Positions 31,012 through 40,192 of a stretch of 64,000 nt of DNA are shown piece after piece (position 1 is the stretch's first letter; every line of letters begins with the position of its first letter). A program made the position numbers and the translations under genes. The stretch comes from Lacinutrix neustonica (GTDB lineage: Bacteria > Bacteroidota > Bacteroidia > Flavobacteriales > Flavobacteriaceae), in NCBI RefSeq assembly GCF_026625145.1, contig NZ_CP113088.1:558001-622000 (forward strand), in the 5' to 3' direction. The notes beneath the pieces are model-generated. The model saw only the letters and a program-made list of their open reading frames with translations. It was not told where the DNA came from and did not search any database.

Positions 31012-32880
31012 GTGAAAATACTGGATAGATACATATTAAAGTCTTATCTTAAAACTTTTATCAGCGTGTTTTTTATTCTCATGCTGATTTTTGTATTACA
31101 GGCGATTTGGCTATATATTAAAGAATTAGCTGGAAAAGACTTAGATATTTCTACAGTTTTGAAATTCTTATTCTACATTACGCCTACTCTAATTCCTCTA
31201 ATTTTACCGCTCACCATCTTGTTAGCTTCAATCATGGTATTTGGTGATTTTGCCGAAAATTATGAGTTTGCTGCTATGAAATCAACTGGTATTTCGTTAC
31301 AAAGGGCTATGGCTGGATTGAGTGTTTTTATTGTATTACTAGCGATAACCACTTTCTTCTTTACTAATAATGTGATTCCCAAGGCGGAATACGAAAGTTA
31401 CAATTTACGTAAGAACATTGCTAAAGTAAAGCCGCAACAATTTATTGCAAAAGGCCAATTCAATCAACTCGGTGACAATTTCAATATTAAGGTGGAAGAC
31501 AAATATGGTCCCGAGGGAAGACTATTAAAGGGAGTTGTTATCCATAAAGGTCAAACTAAAATATCAGGAAACCATACTGTAATCGTTGCGAAGACAGGGA
31601 AATTAGCAAGTGCCGAAGACTCTGAAATCATAAAATTAATTCTCTATGATGGTCATTATTATGATGACACCCCGCCAAGTAAACCTGCAGAAAGAAAAAA
31701 GAATCCCTTTGTAAAAAGCGTATTCAAAGAGTATACTATAAATTTAGACTTGTCTCAATTAAACCCTGTCGATTTAGATGACAAGAGCACAGATAATAAA
31801 TATTCCATGCTATCTATTGCAGAATTAGATAATAAAACAGATTCATTAATAACAGAGCGTCGAAATACGTATGAGCAGTTTGGCGAGACACTATATAATC
31901 GCTCTAATATAGGGACGTTAAACCTAACGGTTGACTCACGAAAAGACACCCTGTACTCGGGTAACATTCTTGATCTCTTTAACACTAGGCGTCAAGTTCA
32001 ATTGCTCGATTATGCTATTAATGCCACCGCTAGTACAAAACAAATTATTGTTGCTAAAGAAGATAATGTTAAAGCGAAAACCATCTGGTTAAATAAACAT
32101 ATTATCGCTATGCATGAAAAATTCGCATTGGCTATTGCTTGTATTATATTATTTTTTGTTGGCGCCCCTCTTGGTGCTTTAATTAGAAAAGGAGGCTTGG
32201 GCTTGCCTATGGTGATCGCCATTGTTTTATTTTTAAGTTATCATTTTATTGGGATTTTTGCTAAAAATAGTGCTAAAGATGGCTCTTTTAATCCGGCGTT
32301 AGCTACTTGGTTCTCCACATTGATTATGCTCCCTTTAAGTATCTTCCTTACCCGAAGAGCGACCGCAGATCGTGGTCTTTTTGAGTTTGATCATATTACA
32401 GAACCTCTTAAAAAATTATTTAAAACCCCGGAAAAACTTAATGCTAAAGGTAAAAAAATACAAACTGTAGAAGATTACGATACCATTAGAAGAGTTGAAC
32501 AATCAAGAGATTATAGGAACTTAAGGAAAGCATATAAAATATTTCTAAATTATTTTATAATAAAAAATATAGACTATGAAACAATAAGCGATTCAATGCA
32601 TAAGCTTATTGAAACAATGGATATAACTAGCATTGGAATCAATATACAAAAAGGAGAACCAACAACCTATTTGATTGATTTTGATGATAAAATAAAGTCC
32701 GAAATCGTGACCACTTTTATTGAAAATTTAAAAAAAGATTGCAAACAACCATTAGACATCGTTTCTAATGAGAACATTACTATTGAAATAACTTCTCATG
32801 ATTTCTATCATGCTTTTGATCTTATTAAGCATCCTGTTTTTAACGACATAACAGCTAACAAAAGCCTTATTAACGATTAA
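31012..32880 (+). CDS. LptF/LptG family permease
   Basis: A 622-residue inner-membrane protein of the YjgP/YjgQ family, which drives LPS extraction with LptB. Start is the GTG at 31012, 8 bases after lolA. N-terminal helices (about 10-125) include IPLILPLTILLASIMVFGDFAENYEF; a periplasmic domain follows (about 125-365), then C-terminal helices (about 370-450) with FFVGAPLGALIRKGGLG. The extra 170-residue cytoplasmic tail exceeds the E. coli proteins (about 360 aa) but is common in Bacteroidota. The frame is intact. Confidence 0.88.
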   Translation: MKILDRYILKSYLKTFISVFFILMLIFVLQAIWLYIKELAGKDLDISTVLKFLFYITPTLIPLILPLTILLASIMVFGDFAENYEFAAMKSTGISLQRAMAGLSVFIVLLAITTFFFTNNVIPKAEYESYNLRKNIAKVKPQQFIAKGQFNQLGDNFNIKVEDKYGPEGRLLKGVVIHKGQTKISGNHTVIVAKTGKLASAEDSEIIKLILYDGHYYDDTPPSKPAERKKNPFVKSVFKEYTINLDLSQLNPVDLDDKSTDNKYSMLSIAELDNKTDSLITERRNTYEQFGETLYNRSNIGTLNLTVDSRKDTLYSGNILDLFNTRRQVQLLDYAINATASTKQIIVAKEDNVKAKTIWLNKHIIAMHEKFALAIACIILFFVGAPLGALIRKGGLGLPMVIAIVLFLSYHFIGIFAKNSAKDGSFNPALATWFSTLIMLPLSIFLTRRATADRGLFEFDHITEPLKKLFKTPEKLNAKGKKIQTVEDYDTIRRVEQSRDYRNLRKAYKIFLNYFIIKNIDYETISDSMHKLIETMDITSIGINIQKGEPTTYLIDFDDKIKSEIVTTFIENLKKDCKQPLDIVSNENITIEITSHDFYHAFDLIKHPVFNDITANKSLIND

Positions 32881-33149
32881 AATACGCGTTTAACAGGTAT
32901 CACTACTTTTTTGTTTTTAACTATTTCATTTTTTTTCATAACCATTCCGTCACTTCGCATAGATTGTATTGATAGAGATAGCAGCATACTTAGCGTTATT
33001 CTAATGAAGTAATCCAAATGGGTTATAAAAACCATTGTAGTGCCTTTATACATCTTTTTATCTATTCCAAAATCAAAAAATCAAATGTGTATTCAGCCCG
33101 AAAATCGTAAATAAGCAATATCTTTGCGCTGTATTTAAAAAAAATTTAA

Positions 33150-34302
33150 ATGATTACTAACACCAAATCAAAAGTGCCTTTTAAATTAAACACCATACAA
33201 GAAGCAATCGACGATATTAAAGCTGGAAAAGTAATAATTGTTGTAGATGATGAAGATAGAGAAAATGAAGGTGATTTCTTAGCCGCTGCAGAATTAGTAA
33301 CACCAGTAAATGATTAATTTTATGGCCACTCATGGTCGAGGGTTAATTTGTGCACCTTTAACCGAAAATCATTGTAAAGATTTAGGTCTTCATATGATGG
33401 TTACGAATAACACAGATCCATTAGAAACTGCTTTTACTGTATCGGTAGACTTAAAAGGTAGCGGCGTTACCACAGGAATATCTGCTAGTGATCGTGCATT
33501 AACCATACAAGCCTTAGTTAATAAAGACACAAAACCCTTTGATCTTGCAAGACCAGGTCATATTTTTCCTTTGGTAGCAAAAGAAGGCGGTGTGTTGCGT
33601 AGAACAGGCCATACAGAAGCAGCCATAGATTTTGCACGTTTAGCAGGCTTAGAACCCGCTGGTGTGATTGTAGAAATCATGAACGAAGACGGTACCATGG
33701 CGCGATTACCACAATTGATTGAAGTCGCTAAGAAATTCGATTTAAAATTGGTTTCGATTGAAGATTTGGTAGCCTATAGGATGGATCACGACTCTCTAAT
33801 TGAAAAGAAAGAGGATTTTAATATAGAAACGCGTTTTGGAAGTTTTAGATTAAGAGCCTACCAACAAACCACTAATAATCAGGTGCATATTGCCTTAACG
33901 AAAGGAAGCTGGGCTACTAACGAACCCGTATTAACTAGAGTGAATTCTACCTTAGTCAATAATGATATTTTAGGAACGCTAACGAATAATGCGGATGAGA
34001 AATTAGATGATATGTTTCGTGTCGTTACCAAAGCCTCTAAAGGCGCCATACTCTTTATAAACCAACAATCGCAATCCTTAAATTTATTAAAACGACTTAG
34101 CCTTTTAAAAGACAAGCAAGTGGAAGGACAAATTGTAAAAGCACCAGCTATTGCAATGGATACTAAAGACTTCGGCATTGGTGCACAAATTCTTCACGAT
34201 TTAAATATCCACAAACTAAAATTAATTTCTAACTCACAACAAACCAAGCGTGTTGGTATGATTGGTTATGGTTTAGAGATTGTTGAATATGTGACTTATT
34301 AA
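33150..34302 (+). CDS. ribB: 3,4-dihydroxy-2-butanone-4-phosphate synthase with degenerate GTP cyclohydrolase II-like domain (one frame error)
   Basis: A sequence error at 33303-33308 (ccagta where ccgga is needed) hides the first 50 residues; corrected length is 383 from the ATG at 33150. The N-terminal RibB domain has the catalytic [18 protein letters not shown] and [16 protein letters not shown]. The C-terminal ~180 residues have the outline of RibA (ending [10 protein letters not shown]), but the zinc-binding Cys cluster and the SECLTGD motif are replaced by [19 protein letters not shown] cyclohydrolase activity should therefore be absent. A TATCTTTG box at 33119-33126 may be the promoter -7 element. 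No FMN riboswitch is seen. Confidence 0.9.
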
Positions 34303-34402
34303 TAAGTACCTAGAGTACAATCATTAAACCACTTATTGGTGGTGTCTAATTTACGTACGCATTGAAAAGTACGCGTATGGCCCTAATGGGCTGTAATAAT
34401 AA

Positions 34403-34442
34403 AGGGCTACCATCATTATTCTATTAAAATGATGGCAGCTTT
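34403..34442. terminator. Terminator between ribB and the aminotransferase gene
   Basis: GCTACCATCATT and AAATGATGGCAGC flank a nine-base loop, followed by TTTTG. It separates the convergent ribB and aminotransferase genes. Confidence 0.65.
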
Positions 34443-34462
34443 TGAAAATTAAAGACTTTCGT

Positions 34463-35656
34463 TTAAAGCGCTGCTTTTATCGCTGCTACCATGTGAGCAG
34501 CACGACTATGCACCTCTTCTTCTGTCCACGACAATTTAATAAGACAGGAGATATTACGCCCTATATAATGATCACTTTGCTCAAAAGAAGCTGTGTTTAA
34601 TGTATTCAACGCTTGTTTAATTTCAGCAGACAATGGAAATAGTGATTTGGCTGTTTTTAAATGCTCCCATTCACGAACATAATGCCAGCTATTGTCGTAA
34701 TAGTGCCAACAAGCATCTACTCCATTAGTCTTAAAAGCTTCAATTGTTTTTCTTGCACTCTCTAGATCGGGCAAAAAGAAGTTTAAAAAAGCATAACTTT
34801 CCTCTCCACCCTCGGGAACCGTTCTAAAGGTCACTTCAGGAATTGTAGACAATGCCGCTCTTAATATGGTATGGTTTTTTTTCTGAATCGCAATAAATTC
34901 AGATAAACGCTTAATCTGAGCTAACCCCACAGCCGCATGCAGCTCTGAAATTCTAAAATTGTAACCTAAAAATGGATGTGTTTCTGCCCCTCTATCATTG
35001 CCGACATGATCATGACCGTGGTCACTATAATGATCTGCATTTAAATAGTATTTTTCATTATTTGTAATTACAGCACCGCCCTCACCACATGTTATTGTTT
35101 TTACAAAATCGAAAGAAAAACAACCTAAATCACCAACACTTCCTAAGGGCTTCCCCTTATAGGTGCCTCCTATGGCTTGACAGGCATCTTCAATTAATAC
35201 TAAATTATGAGTATCACAAACCACTTGTAACTCGCTCATATTTGCCATACTCCCACACATTTGCACGACCATAACGGCTTTAGTTTTTTCAGTCACTGCA
35301 GCTTCAACAGCACGTGCATCTAAACCGAGTGTGTCATCGATATCCACTAACACTGGAATAGCGCCTAACATCAATATAGCTTCAAAACTGGCAACAAAAG
35401 TAAATGTTGGCATGATCACCTCATCTCCAGCCCCTACCCCTGCACTTGCTAAAGCGACAGATACAGCTGCCGTTCCGCTAGATACTAATTGGGCATGCTT
35501 AGACTCCAAAGTTTTTTGTAGTTCGACCTCTAAAGACTTCGCTTTCCAGTGTCCATTTCGCATGCCATCAAAACCGTAACGCATCAAAACTCCATTGTCT
35601 AATACATCTTGTAATTCCTTTCGTTCTTCCGTTCCAAAGCGTTCAAATCCTGGCAT
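34463..35656 (-). CDS. DegT/DnrJ/EryC1/StrS aminotransferase, KdnA-like
   Basis: A 397-residue PLP sugar aminotransferase. The N-terminus MPGFERFGTEERKELQDVL, VSSGTAAVSVALASAGVGAG, VLIEDACQAIGG, the PLP lysine segment SFDFVKTITCGEGGA and the YSDHGHDHVGNDRGAE region are complete. From memory the sequence is closest to KdnA, which makes the 8-amino-8-deoxy form of Kdo in Shewanella LPS. No kdnB partner is adjacent, so the sugar substrate is uncertain. The frame is intact. Confidence 0.88.
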   Translation of the reverse strand: MPGFERFGTEERKELQDVLDNGVLMRYGFDGMRNGHWKAKSLEVELQKTLESKHAQLVSSGTAAVSVALASAGVGAGDEVIMPTFTFVASFEAILMLGAIPVLVDIDDTLGLDARAVEAAVTEKTKAVMVVQMCGSMANMSELQVVCDTHNLVLIEDACQAIGGTYKGKPLGSVGDLGCFSFDFVKTITCGEGGAVITNNEKYYLNADHYSDHGHDHVGNDRGAETHPFLGYNFRISELHAAVGLAQIKRLSEFIAIQKKNHTILRAALSTIPEVTFRTVPEGGEESYAFLNFFLPDLESARKTIEAFKTNGVDACWHYYDNSWHYVREWEHLKTAKSLFPLSAEIKQALNTLNTASFEQSDHYIGRNISCLIKLSWTEEEVHSRAAHMVAAIKAAL

Positions 35657-35701
35657 AATTGTGTTTTAAATTGACCGCAAAATTAGCGGAAATTCCTCAA
35701 T

Positions 35702-35737
35702 AAAAAAAGCCTCTAAACTAAGTTTAAAGGCCTAATA
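35702..35737 (-). terminator. Terminator of the thioredoxin-like gene
   Basis: GCCTCTAAAC and GTTTAAAGGC with a three-base loop; on the minus strand it is followed by seven T. Lies 20 bases past the stop at 35756. Confidence 0.7.
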
Positions 35738-35755
35738 AAATAAAATATATCTAGA

Positions 35756-36218
35756 TTACTGATTTTCAATAATGCTATCTATAAAGGTAAAATGTCTACC
35801 TGTTTCACGTAAAAAGGTATAGCCGAGATAGCTCTCCTATGACCTGCAGTTTTTTATTAAGTGCTACAATATTGGGATACCCCCCGTTTGGGTTGTATTT
35901 TTTTATTAAAATTATATTTTTCGCTTTTTGTTCGGGAGTAATAATGTCTGATCGTCTTGGCATGTCTATCTCTAATAACACAAAATTTTCAGATTTAACT
36001 ATAAATGCGTCTGAATTGAAAAAATCGGTTTTTAAGGATTTGCATGGCCCACACCAATCACTACCAGTAAAATACATTAAAATGGGCTTGTTGGAAATTT
36101 GTGACTCCTTTGCCGCTTGATCAAAATCTGTTAACCAATTGAGCTTTGAATAGTCTTCCTCCTGAGAAAAACTGAGCGTCCCCATACACAAAGCTAAAAG
36201 TATAAATAGTTTTTTCAT
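35756..36218 (-). CDS. Secreted thioredoxin-like protein (one frame error)
   Basis: An insertion at 35823-35828 separates the last 22 residues; corrected length is 153. A signal peptide (ending near SFSQ) is followed by a thioredoxin-fold domain with GSDWCGPCKSLKTDFF, so the redox pair is CGPC, and cis-Pro in GGYPNIVAL. The repaired end continues after GELSG. Probably an envelope thiol reductase, possibly fed by DsbD. Confidence 0.87.
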
Positions 36219-36288
36219 TCCTTGTTTCCTTTAAACGTTAGATCCCTTAAAAAACACAAAGTAACAAAAATCCTGCCAAGACACTGTA

Positions 36289-36918
36289 TTACAACACAAT
36301 AACACTATCCTTTAACTCTTTACGTACCTTTCCTAATTTAGACATAAAGTCATCTTGGTCTCTATACCCCACAGGCATCACTAATACAGACTGTAGCCCT
36401 TTTTCTTTTAAGTGTAAAATGGAATCATAATCTTTTGATGAAAATCCTTCCATGGGACAGGCATCAATGCGTTCTAAGGCACAAACTGTTAATAGATTCC
36501 CCATCGCTAAATAAGCCTGTTTTGTTGCCCACTGCTCTATTCTTTCTTTAGGACTATTTTTAAAATCTTCAATTAAAAAATCTTTAAAAGGATCGATTAT
36601 AGCATCCGGAGTGTCTCTTATGGTTTTAATGCGCTGAAAATAATTTTCAATATATGCCGTATCGACAACCCTTTCAATACAATAAATAAAAACATGAGAC
36701 GCCTGTGCTACTTGCTCTTGATTCATAGAATGCTCGACCAATTGCTTTTGAAGTGCTTTATTTTGTAGTACTACTAACTTAATAGGCTGTAAGCCATATG
36801 AGGTCGCTGTTAAATTAAAAGCTTCCATGAGAATATTAAGTTTCTCTTCGGAAATTATTTTGGTCGCATCAAAGGTTTTGGTAGCATAGCGCCAGCGTAG
36901 TGCGTCAATTGCATTCAT
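36289..36918 (-). CDS. NAD(P)H-dependent nitroreductase family protein
   Basis: A 209-residue FMN-binding oxidoreductase of the NfsB group. Signature segments: ALRWRYATKTFD, AFNLTATSYGLQPIKLVVLQN, QAYLAMGNLLTVCALERIDACPMEGF and the C-terminal GKVRKELKDSVIVL. Substrates of such enzymes include quinones, nitro compounds and dihydropteridine. Divergent from the thioesterase gene at 37009. The frame is intact. Confidence 0.9.
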   Translation of the reverse strand: MNAIDALRWRYATKTFDATKIISEEKLNILMEAFNLTATSYGLQPIKLVVLQNKALQKQLVEHSMNQEQVAQASHVFIYCIERVVDTAYIENYFQRIKTIRDTPDAIIDPFKDFLIEDFKNSPKERIEQWATKQAYLAMGNLLTVCALERIDACPMEGFSSKDYDSILHLKEKGLQSVLVMPVGYRDQDDFMSKLGKVRKELKDSVIVL

Positions 36919-37008
36919 AAATTCGTGGTATAACTTTTTGCAAAAATAGGGTTACATTCGTATATATAATGATAAAGAGTGATAAATTAAAATGATACTA
37001 TTATAGTT

Positions 37009-37398
37009 ATGAGTACTACCGAAGAATTAATCAATGCTTCCGAAACAAGAATATTTAAAGCTATATTCCCAAATACAACCAACCATTACAACACCCTATT
37101 TGGGGGAACGGCCTTACACATGATGGACGAGGCTTCTTTTATTTGCGCCACGCGCTTTAGCCGAAAAAAAGTAGTGACCATATCTACAGATAAAATAGAT
37201 TTCGAAAGGCCTATTCCTGAAGGGTCCATTGTTGAACTCATCGCCGGAATTTCTAAAGTGGGAACCACCAGTTGTACTGTTAAAGTCGATATTTTTATGG
37301 AAAACATGTATAGTTATAAGCGAGAATTAACCGTCACCGGTTTCTTTAAGTTCGTGGCTATCAACGATGAAATGAAACCCATCCCTATTCTAGATTAA
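37009..37398 (+). CDS. Acyl-CoA thioesterase, hot-dog fold
   Basis: A 129-residue protein of the YciA/BFIT group: FPNTTNHYNTLFGGTALHMMDEASFICATRFSRKKVVTISTDKIDF carries the catalytic Asp and the HotDog core. It hydrolyses acyl-CoAs, probably medium or short chain. Monocistronic, upstream of tRNA-Ser. Confidence 0.9.
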   Translation: MSTTEELINASETRIFKAIFPNTTNHYNTLFGGTALHMMDEASFICATRFSRKKVVTISTDKIDFERPIPEGSIVELIAGISKVGTTSCTVKVDIFMENMYSYKRELTVTGFFKFVAINDEMKPIPILD

Positions 37399-37424
37399 AA
37401 ATTTATAAAAAATCTTATTTTTTA

Positions 37425-37456
37425 TTTGATAAGAATGAAAAAGGACACTATATTTG
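37425..37456 (+). promoter_or_regulatory. Bacteroidetes-type promoter of tRNA-Ser
   Basis: TTTG at 37425-37428 and TATATTTG at 37449-37456 are 20 bases apart, matching the -33 TTG / -7 TAnnTTTG consensus of the Bacteroidota primary sigma factor. The tRNA begins 39 bases downstream. Confidence 0.75.
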
Positions 37457-37494
37457 CAGCCGCATTCAGGCAAATAGCTTGATAAGGCACTCAA

Positions 37495-37579
37495 GGAGAA
37501 ATGGCAGAGTGGTCGAATGCGGCAGTCTTGAAAACTGTTGAGGGTCACACCTCCGGGGGTTCGAATCCCTCTTTCTCCG
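37495..37579 (+). tRNA. tRNA-Ser (anticodon UGA)
   Basis: An 85-nt class II tRNA: acceptor GGAGAAA pairs with TTTCTCC, discriminator G, anticodon loop CTTGAAA with TGA, a variable arm (about 37535-37555) and T-loop GGTTCGAATCC. No CCA is encoded. A decayed integrase lies 238 bases downstream, in keeping with tRNA-Ser as an integration target. Confidence 0.93.
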
Positions 37580-37602
37580 CTAGGAATGAATCAAATTCCA
37601 CC

Positions 37603-37637
37603 AAAACCCTATAAACATTATGTTTATGGGGTTTTTT
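37603..37637 (+). terminator. Terminator after tRNA-Ser
   Basis: AAAACCCTATAAACA pairs with TGTTTATGGGGTTTT (one G-U), loop of about four bases, followed by T6. Confidence 0.8.
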
Positions 37638-37687
37638 AATTACCTCCTATATCAAACAAAACCATATAATATTAAATAAAAGGAGCT

Positions 37688-37731
37688 TGATTCGGTGCTT
37701 AAAATTACAAACAAAAATAAGCACCGAATCA
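37688..37731. repeat. Perfect 14-bp inverted repeat upstream of the integrase
   Basis: TGATTCGGTGCTTA (37688-37701) and its exact complement (37718-37731) are separated by 16 bases. It lies between the tRNA terminator and the integrase start and could be an operator, an attenuating hairpin or an integrase arm site. Confidence 0.7.
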
Positions 37732-37817
37732 TCTGTTAATAATTGATAATCAAACAGTTGATTGTTTTTTTATTAATATTTTTTTGTATCTTTAAGAGAA
37801 ATATAAAACAAGCACCT

Positions 37818-38750
37818 ATGCAAACTACATTTTCTGTATTGTTTTACCCAAAAGGAAGTAATATTGATAAAAAAGGTATGACTCCCATCTATTTGAGGAT
37901 TACGGTAAACGGCAAGCGCAGTGAATTTAGCATCAAACGAAAAGTACTATTGACTAAATGGAACTCTGAAGCAGGAAAGGTTCGCGGGACTACCGCTGAT
38001 GTTCGTGAGCTTAATAGATATATGGATGCTATTAAAGTCAAGGTACATAAGATCCAAGAAACCCTTTCGAAAAATAAAGGATTGATTACCTCCGAAATTA
38101 TCAAGAACATCTATCTAGGTAAAAATATAAAGCACAAAATGCTATTAGAAATCTTCCAAGCTCACAACGATAAAATTGAAAGACTTGTAGGTAAAGAATT
38201 TGCTCCTGGCACCATAGAACGCTACAAAACTGCAAAAAAGCACGTTTCAGATTACATCAACCTAGAATATCGCATAGCCGATATTCCTGTAAAAGATGTT
38301 GATCATAAATTCATTTCAGGATTAGAATACTACCTTAAAACAAAGCGCAAATGCGCTCACAACACAGCTATTAAATACGTCACTAACTTCAAAAAAATAA
38401 TTCGCATTGCATTTGCCAATGATTGGATAACCAAAGACCCTTTTATAAATTGGAAAGCAAAACTCAAAATCGTAGATCGAGAATTTCTAACTCAGGAAGA
38501 AATTCAAAAGATGGTTGAGAAGGAACTTCATGCAGAGCGTTTAGATCAGGTGAAAGATATCTTTATATTTTCTTGCTTTACAGGATTAGCCTATGCAGAT
38601 GTTAAAAAGCTTTCTAGAAATGATATAGTGATAGGTATAGATGGTGATAAATGGATTAAAATAAAGCGCTCAAAAACTGAAACACGAAGTAGCATTCCAT
38701 TATTACCTACTGCTCTTGATATTTTGGATAAATATAATGACTATTATTAA
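37818..38750 (+). pseudogene. Tyrosine recombinase / integrase, C-terminally truncated
   Basis: A Bacteroidota-type phage integrase remnant, 310 residues against the usual 400 or so. It has the arm-binding N-terminus (FSVLFYPKG, PIYLRITVNGKR), the SAM-like domain (about 110-210) and the start of the catalytic domain (REFLTQEEIQKM, SCFTGLAYADVKKL, KTETRSSIPLLP). The reading ends at DKYNDYY, before the HxxR motif, the second His and the nucleophilic Tyr, so it cannot recombine. The end coincides with the truncated end of a convergent RadC-like gene. A possible -7 box lies at 37787-37794. Confidence 0.85.
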
Positions 38751-38910
38751 GTAAGAGTACCTTAAAACATTCTTGAAGTTCAATTGTTTTTTTATCCCAA
38801 TTATCAAAAACCAACCTTGCTGCATCCTTTGAATTTTGAATTTTATATGCTTTACTAGCACTAATTTTTTCTTGATAACTTACTTTTATTTCACTAACTT
38901 GTGTTCTCAT
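38748..38910 (-). pseudogene. RadC-like JAB-domain protein, N-terminal fragment
   Basis: About 50 residues match the N-terminus of the mobile-element type of RadC proteins: QVSEIKVSYQEKI, SSKAYKIQ-like, AARLVFDNWDKKTIELQECFKVLLLNNS. Similarity stops there, before the JAMM metal-binding motif. The break is at the same bases where the convergent integrase ends, so one deletion probably removed the 3' halves of both genes and everything between them. Confidence 0.7.
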
Positions 38911-38944
38911 TTTAATTGTCTTTTAAAGGATTTTTAATAATGAA

Positions 38945-38980
38945 AAAGAGGGCGCATCTTTCCACAGGAACGCCCTCTTT
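38945..38980 (-). terminator. Terminator of ssb
   Basis: AAAGAGGGCG and CGCCCTCTTT with a 16-base loop; in the minus direction it follows the ssb stop (38991) by 11 bases. Confidence 0.7.
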
Positions 38981-38990
38981 GTCTTTTTAG

Positions 38991-39347
38991 CTATTCAGTA
39001 GAATTTTCTTCGCCCTTTATACCAAGCAATAAAATTTCGTTAGCTACCACTTCGGTAACATATCTTTTTTCTCCTGCTTCTATTTCATAGCTTCGTGAAG
39101 TCAATTTACCTTCAATAGCGACTTCTTTTCCTTTGTCCACGTATTTATCTACGATTTCGGCAATTTTACCCCAGGCTACAATATTATGCCATTGTGTATT
39201 TTGTACTTTTTCTCCGTTTGAGTTTTTATAAAACTCATTGGTAGCGATTGAAAAATTAGCAACTTTTTTACCGCTTTCTAGGGTCTTGATTTCAGGCGCA
39301 TTTCCCACGTTCCCGATTAACTGTACTTTGTTTTTTAGAGTGATCAT
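38991..39347 (-). CDS. ssb: Single-stranded DNA-binding protein
   Basis: A 118-residue OB-fold SSB: LKNKVQLIGNVGNAPEIKTLE, FSIATNEFYKN, WHNIVAWGKIAEIVDKYVDKGKEVAIEGKL. It lacks the long acidic C-terminal tail of the chromosomal SSB. That and its place in the tRNA-Ser element suggest it is an element-borne copy. Confidence 0.9.
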   Translation of the reverse strand: MITLKNKVQLIGNVGNAPEIKTLESGKKVANFSIATNEFYKNSNGEKVQNTQWHNIVAWGKIAEIVDKYVDKGKEVAIEGKLTSRSYEIEAGEKRYVTEVVANEILLLGIKGEENSTE

Positions 39348-39358
39348 AATTAAAAGAT

Positions 39359-39502
39359 TTAAAGATTAATATTTATTTGAATTATTGATTTACTTATTAT
39401 ATCCGGAGCGTTTTCCTTTTGTTGTTTTTTTAACTTTTGTTCCGCTTCCTTTTTGAGGATTTTGTAAGATCTCATAAGATTCATTTTAGATTTACTTCCC
39501 AT
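39359..39502 (-). CDS. Small basic hypothetical protein
   Basis: A 47-residue Lys-rich reading (MGSKSKMNLMRSYKILKKEA...) 11 bases upstream of ssb. No domain recognised. The frame remains open to 39631, but the upstream part overlaps an intergenic repeat, so I take the ATG at 39502. May be a leftover element gene or not coding. Confidence 0.35.
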   Translation of the reverse strand: MGSKSKMNLMRSYKILKKEAEQKLKKQQKENAPDIISKSIIQININL

Positions 39503-40192
39503 AGAGCCGTTGCTGTTACCTTTTTTTGTTGCTTGGTGCTTTCGATATTCAGCTTTGTTTAGACATATAAAAAGTGCGAGCGAGTTTACGCTGAGCGTAG
39601 TCGAAGTGAGCCTGGTTATGCTGTCGTTCAAAGCTGAATGTTGTTATTTTGCTGTCAAAAAAAGGTATGGTTGTGATGGCTCGGGAGGTGAGCCTAAACT
39701 TCTTGTGAAGTATAAAACATAAGAAGTGGAACAAAATGCAAATAGATTTTTCCTTATTTAGCGGACTTGATTCACGCTTTTTACTTGGGAATGTAGTGTT
39801 CCTTTCCAGCAGAGCGGAAAGGGTTAACGGAATGAAGAGTAAAAAGTGGGAATTGTGTCCAAGACTTATTTTAAATAAGCTCTTTTCTTGGAATGTAGCT
39901 TTTCGCAGAATGTAGAGGAATGTGCTGAGTGGATTTATTATCTAAAATTTACTCCCGAACCTAAAAAAAATATTATAACACTCGGAGTTTTCATATTTAA
40001 AATGTTGAAATCTCAAAAGAATAAAATTGTTTTTCAGTAACAAAAAAGTGCAATATTCTTAATTGCCGAATTCAACCCATAAGTGCAACAAATATATTAT
40101 TTAGGATTTCAATTAGTTATTAATAAAATACTTACATTAATGCTTTTTAAGCATACACGTTTTTAATTAAAGCCCTAAAAAATGAATATTAT
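39503..40192. other. Long intergenic region at the right end of the decayed element
   Basis: About 690 bases without a convincing gene. A flavobacterial repeat half (ctgagcgtagtcgaagtg) lies near 39590-39607. A 58-codon plus-strand reading starts at 39736 (MQIDFSLFSGLDSRF...), but nothing supports it. No second copy of the tRNA-Ser 3' end was found here, so the right attachment site of the element remains unidentified. Confidence 0.5.

Noticed and set aside
33061-33149. FMN riboswitch upstream of ribB
   Set aside because: The short AT-rich leader lacks the conserved RFN element sequences.
39736-39912. 58-codon open frame
   Set aside because: No start context, no homology and untypical composition; probably non-coding.
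39580-40192. Second attachment site (copy of the tRNA-Ser 3' end)
   Set aside because: No repeat of the tRNA tail was found by eye in this region or elsewhere in the window.
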